Positions 45,600 to 57,446 of a DNA stretch of 64,000 nucleotides are shown here, piece by piece. Location: contig JAQSEB010000003.1 in assembly GCA_030063045.1 (NCBI GenBank), positions 744,001-808,000 on the forward strand, read 5' to 3'. Below the pieces are notes generated by a model. The model ran no database searches and was not told the DNA's origin. It saw only the letters and a list, made by a program, of their open reading frames with translations. This DNA comes from Pratylenchus scribneri. Taxonomy: Eukaryota; Nematoda; Chromadorea; Rhabditida; Pratylenchidae. The translations under genes and the position numbers were made by a program. Position 1 is the stretch's first letter. Each line of letters opens with the position of its first letter.

Positions 45600-46940
45600 G
45601 ACCAATAAGCCAATTTGGCCCTTTAAAGGAATTGGCCAAAAATTGCCGCCTGCCACCATCATCGAATTTTCAAGGGGAGAATTTGAGAATTGCGCCAATG
45701 ACGAACGCGCCCCGATTTGTTGTTGGCATTGGCAAAGAAGAGGAAATTTGAAGGAAAAGGCGAGGCAAAAGGGCACCAACAAACAAATTGGCCAAAAATT
45801 CCCGTCAGCCACCACCGTCCTTTGAGGCCATGGACATTGATCGGCGGGGAGATGGGGGAGAATTGCGCCAATGTCCTAATGGGCCAATTTGATGTTGGCA
45901 AGAGGGGGAATTGAAGGAAAAGGAGTGGGAAATATAAAAGGGCGCAACAAACAAATTGGCCAAAAATTGCCGTCAGCCTTTCATTTGGAGGGCAACTATT
46001 CCAATTAGGGCAGTGGCAATCAGCCAATCATCTGCTGGAGCTGAGGTGGGATGGGAAGGATGGGGAATTGAAGGAAAAGGAGAGGCAAAAGATCGGCCAA
46101 AAACAAATAAATTTGCCAAAAGCTACCGTCAGCTTCAGAGAAAAGGTAATGGGGGCGGTGGCGGTGATCAGGCAATCAGCTTATTTTAAGGGAGAACAAG
46201 TGGATTGCGCTAAAAACCAAAATCAGGGTAAATGGCACACCCAATGTTGGATATTAGAACAAATGGGAAATTGAAGGAAAGGGCGAGGCAAAAGGGCATC
46301 AATAAACAAAATGGCCATAATTTTCGCCAAGTTTTCATTTGGACAGAGCATATTTCCCGTGAAAGGCAGCTGTGATCAGGCAATTATTTAGAGGGGAAGA
46401 GTTGGGAACTGAAGGAAAAGGCGCGGCAAAAAAGACGGCCAAAAACAAACTAATTGGTCAAAAGCTGCCATCAGCTTCAGAGAAAAGGTATAATGACGGC
46501 GGTGGCGCTGATCAGACAATCAGTTTATTTGAAAGGGAACAGCAGATGGATTGCGCTAAAAACCAAAATCAGGGTAAATGGCACACCCAATGTTTAGGGA
46601 AGATAAAGATAAGGAAAAAATAAATGGGCGCAGTAAAATGGCCAAAATGCCCGTGCCGACGAATGGGCGGCACAGGCAGAGGCAACTAGAAAGACAGGCT
46701 AAAATTTGATCAAAGACGAGAACTTTATCTGATTTAAATGGAAGATTGGAAGAAGCCGAGGGTTTCATGGATTTAGCCTAATTAAAAAGGGACTCAATAT
46801 TTGGGTAAGTGAAGGAAACGGGAAAAAAATAAATGGGCGCAGTAATGGCCAAAATGCCTGTGGCGGCGAATGGGCAGCACAGGCAAATAGAAAGGATAAA
46901 TTAGGCCAAAAATTTGATCAAATGACGAAAGCTGGCGGAA
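45600..46940 (+). repeat. Diverged tandem repeat array with higher-order 340-bp unit
   Basis: A module containing GAAGGAAAAGGCGAGGCAAAA and GGCCAAAA recurs near 45750, 45913, 46070, 46273, 46410, 46606 and 46811. Two neighbouring modules alternate: 46068-46245 closely matches 46408-46590, both with TTCAGAGAAAAGGT and GATTGCGCTAAAAACCAAAA. The basic period is therefore about 160-200 bp and the higher-order period about 340 bp. The many frames inside are by-products of the array. Confidence 0.75.
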
Positions 46941-47079
46941 GGTTGGAAAAGGTCGCAACTTAAAATGACATCGAAAAGGGGAAATTTAATGTAAAATTTG
47001 GCAAAGACGACTTAGTTAGCAAAAAAACACAAATATTATATTGCGAGGGAGGCAAATGTGTGAAGCAGAATATTGGCTG

Positions 47080-47234
47080 TTAATAGAATGGGGGCAGCCG
47101 CGAGCCCACCTCAGAATCGGTGGTCTCAATTTCATTCAACTGAGCACTAAAAACTTCTTCCTTCCGCGCCACCACCACCAACAATACGACCTTCACATCA
47201 TTCAAAGTCAGTCCCAAAAATGGCGGCGGCACTG
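47080..47234 (-). CDS. Possible terminal coding exon
   Basis: From acceptor GCATTTAG the minus strand is open in phase 1 for 50 codons to TAA. It contains PPPFLGLTLNDVKVVLLVVV and then EEVFSAQLNEIETTDSEVGS, a well-mixed composition unlike the low-complexity frames around it. The 5' exons were not identified; basic Arg-rich frames lie at 47.29-47.52 kb on the same strand. No family recognised. Single-exon evidence only. Confidence 0.3.
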
Positions 47235-47753
47235 CTAAATGCGATTTTTGGGGTTGGAAGAAGAAGGCAAGGCCGAATTGTGTCGTTCAAAAATGGAAAG
47301 GGGAACATGGAAGAGGCCGAAAAACGGGGATGAACGATGAACGGAAAGAATGGAATGGAATTGGAAGGTGGAAAAATATTGGGTTCGAATTTGGGGTTTT
47401 GGATGAATTGGGTGGAAGGAAATGTGATCTGCGGCGGCGCGCCATTTTCGAACGAACCTCCGATTGATGGGTGGAATGTTCATTTTTTAATGGGCAATTT
47501 AACTTAAGGGGATACAATGTTTTTGTGCATGCTGCGCGCGATTTGCAGCCAATTTAGCTATCTGTTTTCGGGTTTGATGATTAAATTGGGTTTTTTGGAG
47601 GGAAAAAAAGAAGTTTGAGGATGTAAAAGTTCCTGTTCCGTTAAAAAAATAAAAAGAACGGGAAGTGCAAATTTCTAGAAAAGATTTGGCCTCTGAAATT
47701 GGAATTTTCGAACTTGGGGCTCTTTTTTTAGCCTATAGCTTACTCAAGGTGCG

Positions 47754-48589
47754 ATATCTTAAAAAAGTGGTAAAATTACCGAGTAAAATTACTCTGGTAA
47801 AAATACTGGGTAAATTTACCAGCAGTTGCTGGTAAATCCGTATCTTAAAAAATTTACCACATTCTTCTCCTTTTACCAGTAAGTTTTCTTTTACCAGCTT
47901 TTTAAGATAGATATAATGGTAAAAATTTTACCAACTTCGTTTAAAATTCACTAAAAAATCAGAAAAAATTCTAAAAATTCAAAATAAAATTTATTCATAT
48001 AGAAAAGACTCTCCCCTTTCAGAATATGTTAATTGCAAATTTTTTTGCCAGAAATTTTTATTGCGTCTATATTTTAACTCTAGTATATATTACAAAATAA
48101 TTGGAATTTATTGAGATAAAATATTAAAATAATTTTATTTTATAAAATATTCGAAAATTTTTAATTATTTATTCATCTAATGGCAAAGACAGACAAATAT
48201 ATTGTTAGCATATTAATAATATTCAATGGCAATAAAAAATTTTAAAATTGACATATTCTGAAAGAGGAGAGTCTTTTCTATTAGAAAAAATTTTATTTTG
48301 AATTTTTACAATTTTTTCTGAATTTTTTTAATGAATTTTAAAAGAAGCTGGTAAAATGATAACCGAGCCCCCTATCGCGGTTAAAATTTTACCACCAACT
48401 CCTAGTAAAGTTACCAGTTACCTTCTTTTTAAGATGCGGGTAAAAAAGTTGCTGGTAAATGGTGCGTTTACCAAGGTAAACTTACCAGAAACTCGAGGTA
48501 AATTTACCACATTTTTAAGATACGCTTTTTACCAGCAAAAAGATACTGGTAACTCTGGTAAATTTACCATTACCTCGTTTTTAAGATAT
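47754..48589. mobile_element. Fold-back element with iterated GGTAAATTTACC, 836 bp
   Basis: The ends are ATATCTTAAAAA and its complement. Both outer arms are packed with TGGTAAA/TTTACCA words and TCTTAAAAA spacers, many forming short palindromes such as GGTAAATTTACC. Inner arms match over about 70 bp (GAAAAGACTCTCCCC mirrored by GGAGAGTCTTTTC, then ATTCTGAAAG). The centre is AT-rich. No ORF of its own. Confidence 0.9.
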
Positions 48590-48594
48590 GGGCC

Positions 48595-48880
48595 AAGAAG
48601 GAAACAATCAATTCAGGAAGATCTTATGCCATTGGAAAGCCCTAAAAGTCTTTTAAAATGTGGCTTTTCTGAATTTATAAACTTAAACTAATTTATAAAA
48701 TAAGTGACTTTTCTTCAAAATGCTTGGGTTTATTTTACACAAAAAAGCATTTAACTTTTTAAAGCTTTATTTCTAAATATTCTAGGTCAAAATATAGAAG
48801 GCAATTTAGGTTTTTCAATGGTTTATCACTTTACTAGACTGACCCATTGCCTTATTTAGAAAAAGCCAGAGATGGATGAG
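48595..48880 (+). repeat. Dispersed repeat family R6, copy 2
   Basis: Starts with GGCCAAGAAGGAAACAAT and contains TTGGAAAGCCCTAAAAGTC, GTGGCTTTTC and TTTTCTTCAAAATG. It abuts the right end of the fold-back element. Confidence 0.6.
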
Positions 48881-49256
48881 TTTACTTAGATGGCAGGTAA
48901 TTGTTTCCGATGGGACATATTTATCCATTTTATTAAATAAAATTTATGTAGTGTCATGGATTAAAAATCAAAATATTGTTCATATCCGGAACTATTTTTA
49001 TTGTTAAGGGAACATCAAAATGAATCATAATTCCTCTTTTTATTGTTTATTTGAAAAATGGGATTGAAAGGTCGAGATTGATTTTTTTGTGGAGATGTTT
49101 TGTTTTTTCCTCAATTTACGCAATCTCGCGCTCATCAAACTGGTTTATGCCTGACCAAAAAAAAAATCCGTTCCGCCGCAATTTTAAAAAAAAGAATGGA
49201 ACCGCAAAAAAAAAGGAATTTTAGGGACTGCGCGAACAAAATGAAAAACTTTTTTG

Positions 49257-49745
49257 GAATCCGCCCTTCACATCATCAAACGGCGGCAATTGATTTCCTG
49301 CGATGGTAAAAGGCGGTCGAGTCAATGAAAAAAGGCCAAAAAGTTTACTTTCAGGCGCTTTCCTTTCGCCAGCCGCTAGTCCATCAATTTTATGCGCGAG
49401 CGCCAGCCGATCAAAATAGGAAAAAAGAGGCCGAAATTTTGGGGTGAATTGAAGAAGGCGGCGGTGTCGATTTGTTTGGGCCAATAAAGGGCAAAAATTT
49501 TGGAATCCGCCCTTCATATCATCAAACGGCGGCCAATTTCCCGCAATGGTTTAAGGCGGTGAAGTCAATGAAAAAAGGCCGAAAAAGTTGACTTTCAGGC
49601 GCTTTCCTTTCGCCAACCGCCAGGCCATCGATTTTGTGTGCGCGCGTCAGCCGATCAAAAATAGGCAAAAAAAGAGGCCGAAATTTTGGGGTGAATTGAA
49701 GACGATGACGATTGCGGCGGGCAATTGGTTTTGGCCAATTTCATT
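49257..49745 (+). repeat. Two-copy tandem duplication, period about 245 bp
   Basis: Both copies begin GGAATCCGCCCTTCA and contain CATCAAACGGCGG, CTTTCAGGCGCTTTCCTTTC, AGCCGATCAAAA and GAGGCCGAAATTTTGGGGTG. High identity indicates a recent duplication. An 89-codon frame in copy 2 follows from it. Confidence 0.85.
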
Positions 49746-50984
49746 GGTTGGAATAGATCGATCGAGAGAATCGATTGCCAAAATGAGACAAATTCAAAAA
49801 GGGGGAGAGGAAGGCGCGCGTATTCTTATTGTTGAGATTGAAATTGAATTTGTTTAGATTCTTTTTTATTTGGCCCAACGGATTCTGCGCGGAATTATCA
49901 ATATGAATATTTTGTCCTGAAACATTCCAATATCCTTTATCTAAAACTTTAAACCAAATGATATTGTGATTTTTATTTTCAAAGAAGAAGGAAGATTCTA
50001 CTTTCTATGCCCTCAAGCCTAATCAATATTTTTATTATTTGTACTTTGAAATACGGTATCTAATAAGGCATAGAAAAGGATATTGAGGAGGTAGGAAATT
50101 GAAATGGTTTAATTTTTTATTTAATTTTTTGTTTAATATTTAAGGAAATAGGTAGAAAAAGAGCCAAGTGCAAGGACAGTTAGAGAAAGTAAGGAGCCCA
50201 AAAATTACAGAAGGAAAAGTGCCAAAATTCATTTGAGGATCTCTATGGTAAAGGCCGAAAATTTGAAAGGGGTAATGAACGGAAAAAAGAGGAAAGAATA
50301 AGGATTGAATATTTGTGGATTATGTCAAATTCAAATTCGGGAACCTAAAGAAATATTGGGCTTTTTCCTAATGCTTTAATAAATAAAATTATAAAAGTAG
50401 GCGAAAAATTGGCAAGGAAACCTTATAAGGAAGGAAGGAGGCTCAAAATATTACAAGAAGGTCGACCAAATTCATTTGAGGAACGGCACCGCGGTAAAGA
50501 CCGAAAATTTGAGAAAGGATATGGGAGGAATGAGGAGGGGAGGGATGATGGAATAAAAAGGAGGGAATGATGAGAATGGTGGGTGGCGGCACGCAGCGAG
50601 GCCAAAAATATGCGCACGGATTTGCATGCATAAATCAAGGCCATTTGTGTTCCCTCAAGACCATCATTTTGGGTTTAATGTTCCGGGGATGGGATTTGCG
50701 GTAAACAAGATCGCACGACCCTCATCAGGGCGCGCTGAGAACAAAAGGAAAATGGATTTGAGGAATGAGGGGAATGGGGTTATAAATGGATATTTTGGGG
50801 GATTTTGTGGCCTTTGCTGTTTTGGAGGGAAATGTGTGCCGGGGATTATCCCCCCTTTCTTTTCCTTCCATTTGGGGTCATATTCTTGGCGGTTAGGAGA
50901 CTACGGTACTATGTGGAAAATTTGAGGAAAATAATAATGGAGAGGAAAGAATATTTTTAATTTAGAAATAGCCGAAAAACGGTC

Positions 50985-51305
50985 ATTCTTTTAGCCATAA
51001 TTCAAGAAGGAAACATAAGGGAAGGCGAAAAGCCAATCGAAAGCCCTAAAGGTCTTCTAAAACGGCTTTTTTAATTTTTTGAAAAGTTAAAATAATTTGT
51101 AAAATAAGCGGCTTTTCTTCAAAAATTTCGGCATTTTAAAACTCAATGATATGTAGCCTTTTTGAAAAGGTTAATTTCAGAAAATAGTTTCAGAAAATAG
51201 ATTAGACATTTTTTAAATGACATTTATGGATTTTGAATGGCTTATATTCTAGACTTTCAGAATTGGTTGCTTCCTTCTTGAAATATGGCCTAAAGTATGC
51301 CTCAA
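50985..51305 (+). repeat. Dispersed repeat family R6, copy 3 (most complete)
   Basis: Contains GCCATAATTCAAGAAGGAAA, CGAAAGCCCTAAAGGTCTTC, AAAACGGCTTTTTT, AAGCGGCTTTTCTTCAAAAA and CTTTCAGAATTGGTTGCTTC in order, about 320 bp. Confidence 0.65.
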
Positions 51306-53059
51306 ATGTTGGTCATTCCTAGCTGTTAGATTCTAATCTAAACAAAATAAAAATATTAAAATAAAATATTTAATAAAATTAAATACATTTAAGAGTATAA
51401 ATAAATAAAAACTAGGAAATATTTTATCCAAATATTTGTCACAATTAAAAACATTGAATTTAATGTCATATATTTTAGCCTAAACTTATTATTGCCAAAA
51501 ATTTGACCTTTTGTCCTCAAAATCTTTTCCGTGTTCGTCCTTGTCATTATTCCCATCTTCCCCTTCCCCAAATCCATGTGTTGGACCCTTATTCCCCGCG
51601 CACTGTTAATCCTCTTTACCACTCATCAGAAAATTTCCCTTCCCTTCAAAATGGTCGTTAATCTGTTCCTCCCTCCCTCGCCTTTCCTTTCCCCCCTTCC
51701 CCATTTCTATTGTATTGGGTACAGTATGACACAAGGAAGGAAGGGGAAAGGAGGAGAAGGGGTGGATGCCCTTCCTGTCTTGTTCCGTTCATTAAGCAGC
51801 ACAAAATTGTGGGCGCCAGGTTTAATGGGCCCTCATTTTGTGACCACATTTTTAGGTGAGAAAATGGAATAGATTTTAGGGTTTTTAGATTTTTGAATGG
51901 GTAAGGTAAAAGTGGGGTGGCCTTGCTAAAAATTGGAGGGGTCCTAAAGGAGAGAAATTAAAGGAGGAATTAAATGAGGAAATGAGGGGGAAATTGTGGA
52001 AGGTAATGAGGGAGAATTGAATGGGTTCCTTCCTTATTCTTTCAATTGTTCCCCTCTCAAAATTGTAGAAAAAGTGGATTAGAATTGTAGGAATTGGAAA
52101 GGAAGTGAAGAAGATATTCAAAACGGAAGGGAAGGAGGAAATGGTGGCCCTAAATTTTTGTGAATGAATAGAAAACAGGGAATCTGATGGTTTGAATGAG
52201 GGGATTACTACAATTTTTGGCACTTTGGAAAGATTTTTGAGTGGCGAACAGGTACATCTGCCCTTCCTCACATTTAAAGAAGGGGAATTTGGTGGATTTG
52301 AAAAGTTGGCAAATTATTTAGAAAATAAAAATTATTATTCGATAAAGCATTTTAAAGAACGAAGGCATTTGAAAAAAGGTGAGAGGGAAAAATGTGAGCT
52401 AATTTATTAGAATAGACCGATTAAGCAGAATTTCTTTGAATTTTTAAAGATTTGTAAAGAAATTTTTGAAAAATTAGCAAGAAAATTTTATAGAAATTTA
52501 GCTTTTTTTAAGAAAGTCTATTTAATCGAAACTTGAGGGAAAAAAATTTGTTCGATTAAAAATTGACCGAATTTTTGGCTTAAAAATTCAATCAGATCTA
52601 AATTGGTTTTTGTCCCCTTTCAAAATGAATGAATTGAAGGGTAAAGAGGAGCGAAGGGGGGGGGGGCGGTGATTTGCCTCTTTGAAAGGAGGCACTTTGG
52701 ACATTTTTTTGGCCATTTGCCCCTGTTGTAAAGGGCAACATTCACAGCGCGCCGCCGATAGAGTTTTGAAGGAAATGGATCGGGAAGGGAGGAAATGGGA
52801 ATGAAATTATACAAAATGGTGAGTAATTTAAAAGGATGGGACATTTGTTGAGGCATTCGGGTTTGGGGAACGGTGTTTTTGGGAGATGAATCGTCGCCGC
52901 CGGCGCCGCCAGATGATTTTTAGATGGGCGACGGAAGAATGGATGAATGCCATTTCATCTTCGTATCCCACTTCTTCTTCCCTTTATCCCGCCTCTTCTT
53001 TTTTCACATATTCTTGGCGAATGGAGGAAGATTAAATACCAATAATTTTTGGTTCGTTT

Positions 53060-53380
53060 TTGGCCATAAACTCAATAAAAAATAACTAATTTAGGAAGGC
53101 AATTTGCTATTGGAAAGCCTTAAATGGCCTCTAAATAGTGGACTCTAATTTTAAGATATCTATCTTTACGGAAAGTTACATGACTTTGAAATATGATAAA
53201 CCCAAATTGTTGAGGAAAAAAACCATTATTTAACAAATTATTTTAAATTTTTATAAAATTATAAAAGCCATATTTTAGTGAATATTTGGTGCTTCAAATT
53301 TTTAATCGCCTACTCGTATTGATTGCTGCATCCTTATTCCTTTTATTAAGATATGGTCAAAAGAACGGAACAGAACAGAT
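53060..53380 (+). repeat. Dispersed repeat family R6, copy 4
   Basis: Begins with GGCCATAAACTC and contains TTGGAAAGCCTTAAATGGCC followed by TCTAAATAGTGG. Later segments are more diverged than in copy 3. Confidence 0.5.
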
Positions 53381-54069
53381 ACTGTAATGAGTGAGTAGGC
53401 TGTCCGGAATCATTCTGTTTCATTCTGGACAATACTCTTCTTCCTATGCTCTTCCTTTCCCTCCTATTCCGTTTCATCCTCATCTCTCTTCATTTTCATC
53501 CACTTGTTTCCTTTCATTAAACCATTTTAATAAATACTTATTTTCCCTTTAAATGTTGCGGCATTTTCTTGTTGTTTTTGCCGGCACCAAATTCCCTAAA
53601 CTAATTTTTTTAACAATGCCTTCTTCTTTTGAACATCCCTCTCCTGTATCTTTTACTCATCGATCATCCCCTTCCATCCTTCCTTCCTTTCTGCCGAGTT
53701 CCAACCGTCGATTCTGTTTCCCCTTTTTGAACCGCTGTGTTCTTTCTATCGGATGCTTTTGTTGTGGGGGTAAAATGGATGGGAAAATGTAAGGAAAATG
53801 TTGTGAGGGGAGGCAAAAGGGATAATCTAAAAATGATGCATAATTCCGGCGGGATCAAAAGGGGAAAAGTTTCTGCCAAACTTTTTTTGATGGAATAACA
53901 TTGGATCAACAAGCGCCTTTTTTTGATTGATCGTAAATCGGCAAATGTTTTTGTTATTGCCAAATGCCAATATATGGAGGAGGCACAGCAGAGAAGGCAT
54001 TAATGAAGGAAAGGATAATGGGAAAATAAAACAATGACTATTGAGTACCTGGTACCTGGAAAAATTTTT

Positions 54070-54390
54070 TTTTGGCCATAATTAAATTAGATAGCAACCA
54101 ATTTTGGAAGGCGATGTGCCATTTGAAAGCCTTGAATGCCCTCTAATAAAGAGTGGCTTTTCTAACTTTTAAAAATTCAAAATATTTTTTTTAAAAATAA
54201 ACAGTTTTCTCCAAAAATTCTAGTTCTTCTGACTCTAATATATATAATTCTTTAAAGCTTAATTTTTATTTAATTTTAAACGGTCATTTGCAGAGTGCAC
54301 TTTAAGCATTTTAATTGGGATATCGCCTTTCAGAATTGGTTAATCCGTTAATGCTTTGATGAGCTATGGGGAAAATCCTTTTAAGATGAC
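54070..54390 (+). repeat. Dispersed repeat family R6, copy 5
   Basis: Contains GGCCATAATTAAAT, TTTGAAAGCCTTGAATGCC, AGTGGCTTTTCT, TCTCCAAAAATTCT and CTTTCAGAATTGGTTAATCC in the family order. Confidence 0.6.
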
Positions 54391-55796
54391 TAATTGGCGG
54401 GTATTTTTTTCAAAAGTGCTCTTCTTTTCGATGGAAAAAGGGAGGAACAAAATTAGAATTTTAATTTTTAAAAATTTACATAGAATAGGTATTTTGTTAG
54501 CTTAGAGAATAAATCTTTTTTTTAACTACCTAATTTTTGGTATTAATTATATTTAGTCTGATTAAATTCTTTGTCTTTGGATATTCTTTATTTGGGGCAT
54601 TGGCCTTCAAAAGAAGATGGAAAAAAAACAATTTCAAGGTTAATTGGCAAAAGTTGGATGAAGGAAATGAGTTCGATGAGAATTTGGTGGAGTAAGACAG
54701 CGGGAAATGCGCAAAGCACAGTCCGGTTTTGAACATTTTTTTTGCTGTCAATTTATGTGGATGAAAATGAGGAAAGAAAAAGGCTATTCCCCTCAAAAAA
54801 ATTGTTCTCCCATTAAATGTGTTTTTTGGAGGATTTTTTGGAGGAAGGAGAAGGAAGATTTATTTCGCCTTTATTTCCGCTATATTCGCAGGGCATCGTC
54901 CTAGTTTTTGTTCCAATTTTCGAATGGATGTGTGAAAATTTTTTCGAGGTTCAATTTTTTTTTTGGTAAAATGCAAAATGAGGTGAAAATGAATAGCAAA
55001 AAAGTTGGAATATTATTTTTAAAAATAAATGGAATTTTTGGTTAATAAATTAAAAGCATTTTTAGTCAAATTAAATATTAATTATTTAAACAACTATTTA
55101 AAATTATAATTTTTATTTATGTAGAAAATATTTTTGTTCTTAAAAAAATATTTTATTAACCAGAAATAATTTAATTTAGGTGAGTGGCTAAAAATAAAAG
55201 CAGGATTAAATTTAAAATGACTGTCAAGAAATATGGACATAAGCTCCAATGATAAGGCCTATAAAAATGCCGAATAAAAAAATATTTTCTTGCCTAAGAA
55301 AATATCCTTCTTATCATTTCTTATCCATATAAAGATTGTATAAATTTTTCAAATGACAAAAAAAGGCTCCCATGATTTTGCCATAAGTTCCAGAAAAAGA
55401 GAAAATTGCATTCTTATTTATTAGAATTTTATGAATTTTTCAATTAACAAAAAAGCAAAGCCAAAATTGATCAGAAAAGAACCAAATTTTACCCCAATTT
55501 CCGCAAAATAATCACATATGGAAAAATATTATAAACCCATTAAACGGTGTGCGCGCCCACATAATGAACGGTTTCAACCATCAAAGGGATGAAATGACCG
55601 CCGTAACCAAAGAGAGGGAAGGGGGATCTGCTGATTAGATTGCGGAAATAAAAAAAAAAAAGGTAGGGAAAGAAGGAAGGGAACGATTGCAAAATGGAAT
55701 AATTGACGGGGATAAATGAATGAATGCAATGGAAATTGGTGGGTGGCGGTCTTCCTCCTCGAGAATGGGGCTCAATGCCGTCGGCGCCTCCGGTGC

Positions 55797-56580
55797 CTTT
55801 TTGCCTTTATTAGTGTCTACAGAAGCCGCGGGAGGAAAAAGGCGTGCCGCCGCCAAGAGTTTTATTTTGTGAAGAGTGGAATTATTTTTGCGCGCAATGC
55901 CATTGGATGGAAGGGGAAGAAAAATGAATCGGAAGAGAGGCAAGGAGGGTATAATGAGGGGATTTCCTTTTTAATCGGATATCGGGAATCTTGATTATTT
56001 GATCTGTTTTTAATATTTAGATAAATATTTACATTTTTTGATTGGCACTTAAGCAATTTAGCCAAGTTAAAAATATCGTAATTTAATGTTTTGGGTACAT
56101 TTAATTATCAAAATAAAATAAGGAAAATTCGCTTGTTTTTATGGCCATAAAAATTGACCAAATCTTAAGGTTTTTGAACCTAAACCTTTTTGCCTTTATT
56201 ATTAGTGTCTACAGAAGCCGCGGGAGGAAAAAGGCGTGCCGCCACCAAGAGTTATATATTATTTTATGAAGGGAGGAATTATTTTTGCGCGCAATTCCAT
56301 TGGATGGAAAGGGGAAGAAAAATGAGTCGGAAGAGAGGCAAGGAGGGTATAATGAGGGGATTTCCTTTTTAATCGAACTCAGGAATCTTGATTATTTGAT
56401 CTGTGTTTTTTAGACTTATATAAATATTTACATTTTTTTATTGGTTGAATAAGCAATTTATTCAAGACAGAAAATATCGTATTTTAATTTACTTTGGATT
56501 AGCTTACAAAAATACGGAAAATTTACTTTTAATTTTAATACAACAAAAATAGACCAAATCTTAAGAATGGGGAACATAAA
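55797..56580 (+). repeat. Two-copy tandem duplication, period about 390 bp
   Basis: Copy 1 (about 55797-56180) and copy 2 (about 56181-56580) both contain TTAGTGTCTACAGAAGCCGC, AGGCGTGCCGCC, TTTTTGCGCGCAAT, CATTGGATGGAA, GAGGCAAGGAGGGTATAATG and GACCAAATCTTAAG. The GC-rich half is better conserved than the AT-rich half. Confidence 0.88.
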
Positions 56581-57209
56581 CCAGCCATTATGGTCACATT
56601 TTTGGTCATAAAAACTAACATTTTTAGTTTATTTAAATATATAATTTTAAGTCTTTTATTTGAATTTTTCCCTAAACAAATTTCGTTGGCGGCTTGGCTA
56701 TTTAGTAATTTGGTGGCATTGACAATTTTTTAAATTATAAAATTTCTTCAATATTATTTTATAAGTTTCTCCTTTTGTTTTTAAATAAAAATTTGAATTT
56801 AGAAATTTTATAGTTTCCAAGGAATTATGCTTTAGGGAAATCATTGCTTTAAAAAATGCAAATTTAATGAAATTCATTGCCCTATAGTCTCATAATTCTA
56901 ATAAAATTACAAAGCATTTAAGCAACTAATTTGGGTAAAAATTGCGCTTTCCCCACCTACTTCCCTATAAAATGCTTGGCTAATCCACTCAACGGCACTT
57001 TCTCCTTATTCCCTTCAATTTTTGTAGCCCTTTTCAAATTTGTGACAATGAGCAAAAGAGGGAGGACATCTGCCCCTTTTTTGCCATTTGCATTCAGATT
57101 TAAAAAGGGAAATTCAAAAAAGTGCCAAAATCATTGCAATTGGCAAAGGAAATTATGGCTAATGAAAAATGAATGGCACCCAAAAATGCCAATGCAATTT
57201 TTAACCAAC

Positions 57210-57348
57210 CATTTGAGGAGGTTCCAAATTCATTTGGGGCAGATGCTTTCGTCACTTTTGCCATTTTTGGGAGGAAATCATTGTCAATTTCTTCTTCTTC
57301 AATTTCCTCCTTGATGGCACATAAATGCGGCATCCCGCTGCCGGCCAT
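57210..57348 (-). CDS. Candidate first coding exon, possibly of lin-1
   Basis: An ATG at 57348 lies six bases after an acceptor-like TATTATTAG, suiting trans-splicing or a 5'-UTR intron. The frame runs 46 codons to donor AAATG|GTTGGT in phase 1. It encodes an acidic stretch (IKEEIEEEEIDNDF) with a SUMO-type IKEE motif, then KMAKVTKASAPNEFGTSS. The first lin-1 exon seen (from 23696) needs exactly a phase-1 partner, and the junction codon would read GAT. That would imply an intron of about 33.5 kb. If the donor is not used the frame continues to an 82-codon ORF with a hydrophobic segment. The lin-1 link is a hypothesis. Confidence 0.35.
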
Positions 57349-57446
57349 CGTCTTCTAATAATAGGGATATTTTCACCAATTTACCCGAACTGTAAATTTA
57401 AATAAAAATTAGTATGAAATTGAATGGGATTTGAGAATTGGGTGCG

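Larger units (their letters stand above)
48890..57209. other. Gene-poor, repeat-bearing stretch
   Basis: Apart from the repeats listed separately, this holds a poly-G run (52656-52667), purine/pyrimidine-biased blocks at 51.5-52.2 and 53.4-53.9 kb and plain AT-rich DNA. No splice-supported exon was found. It could be intergenic or intronic, depending on whether the exon at 57210 belongs to lin-1. Confidence 0.4.
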
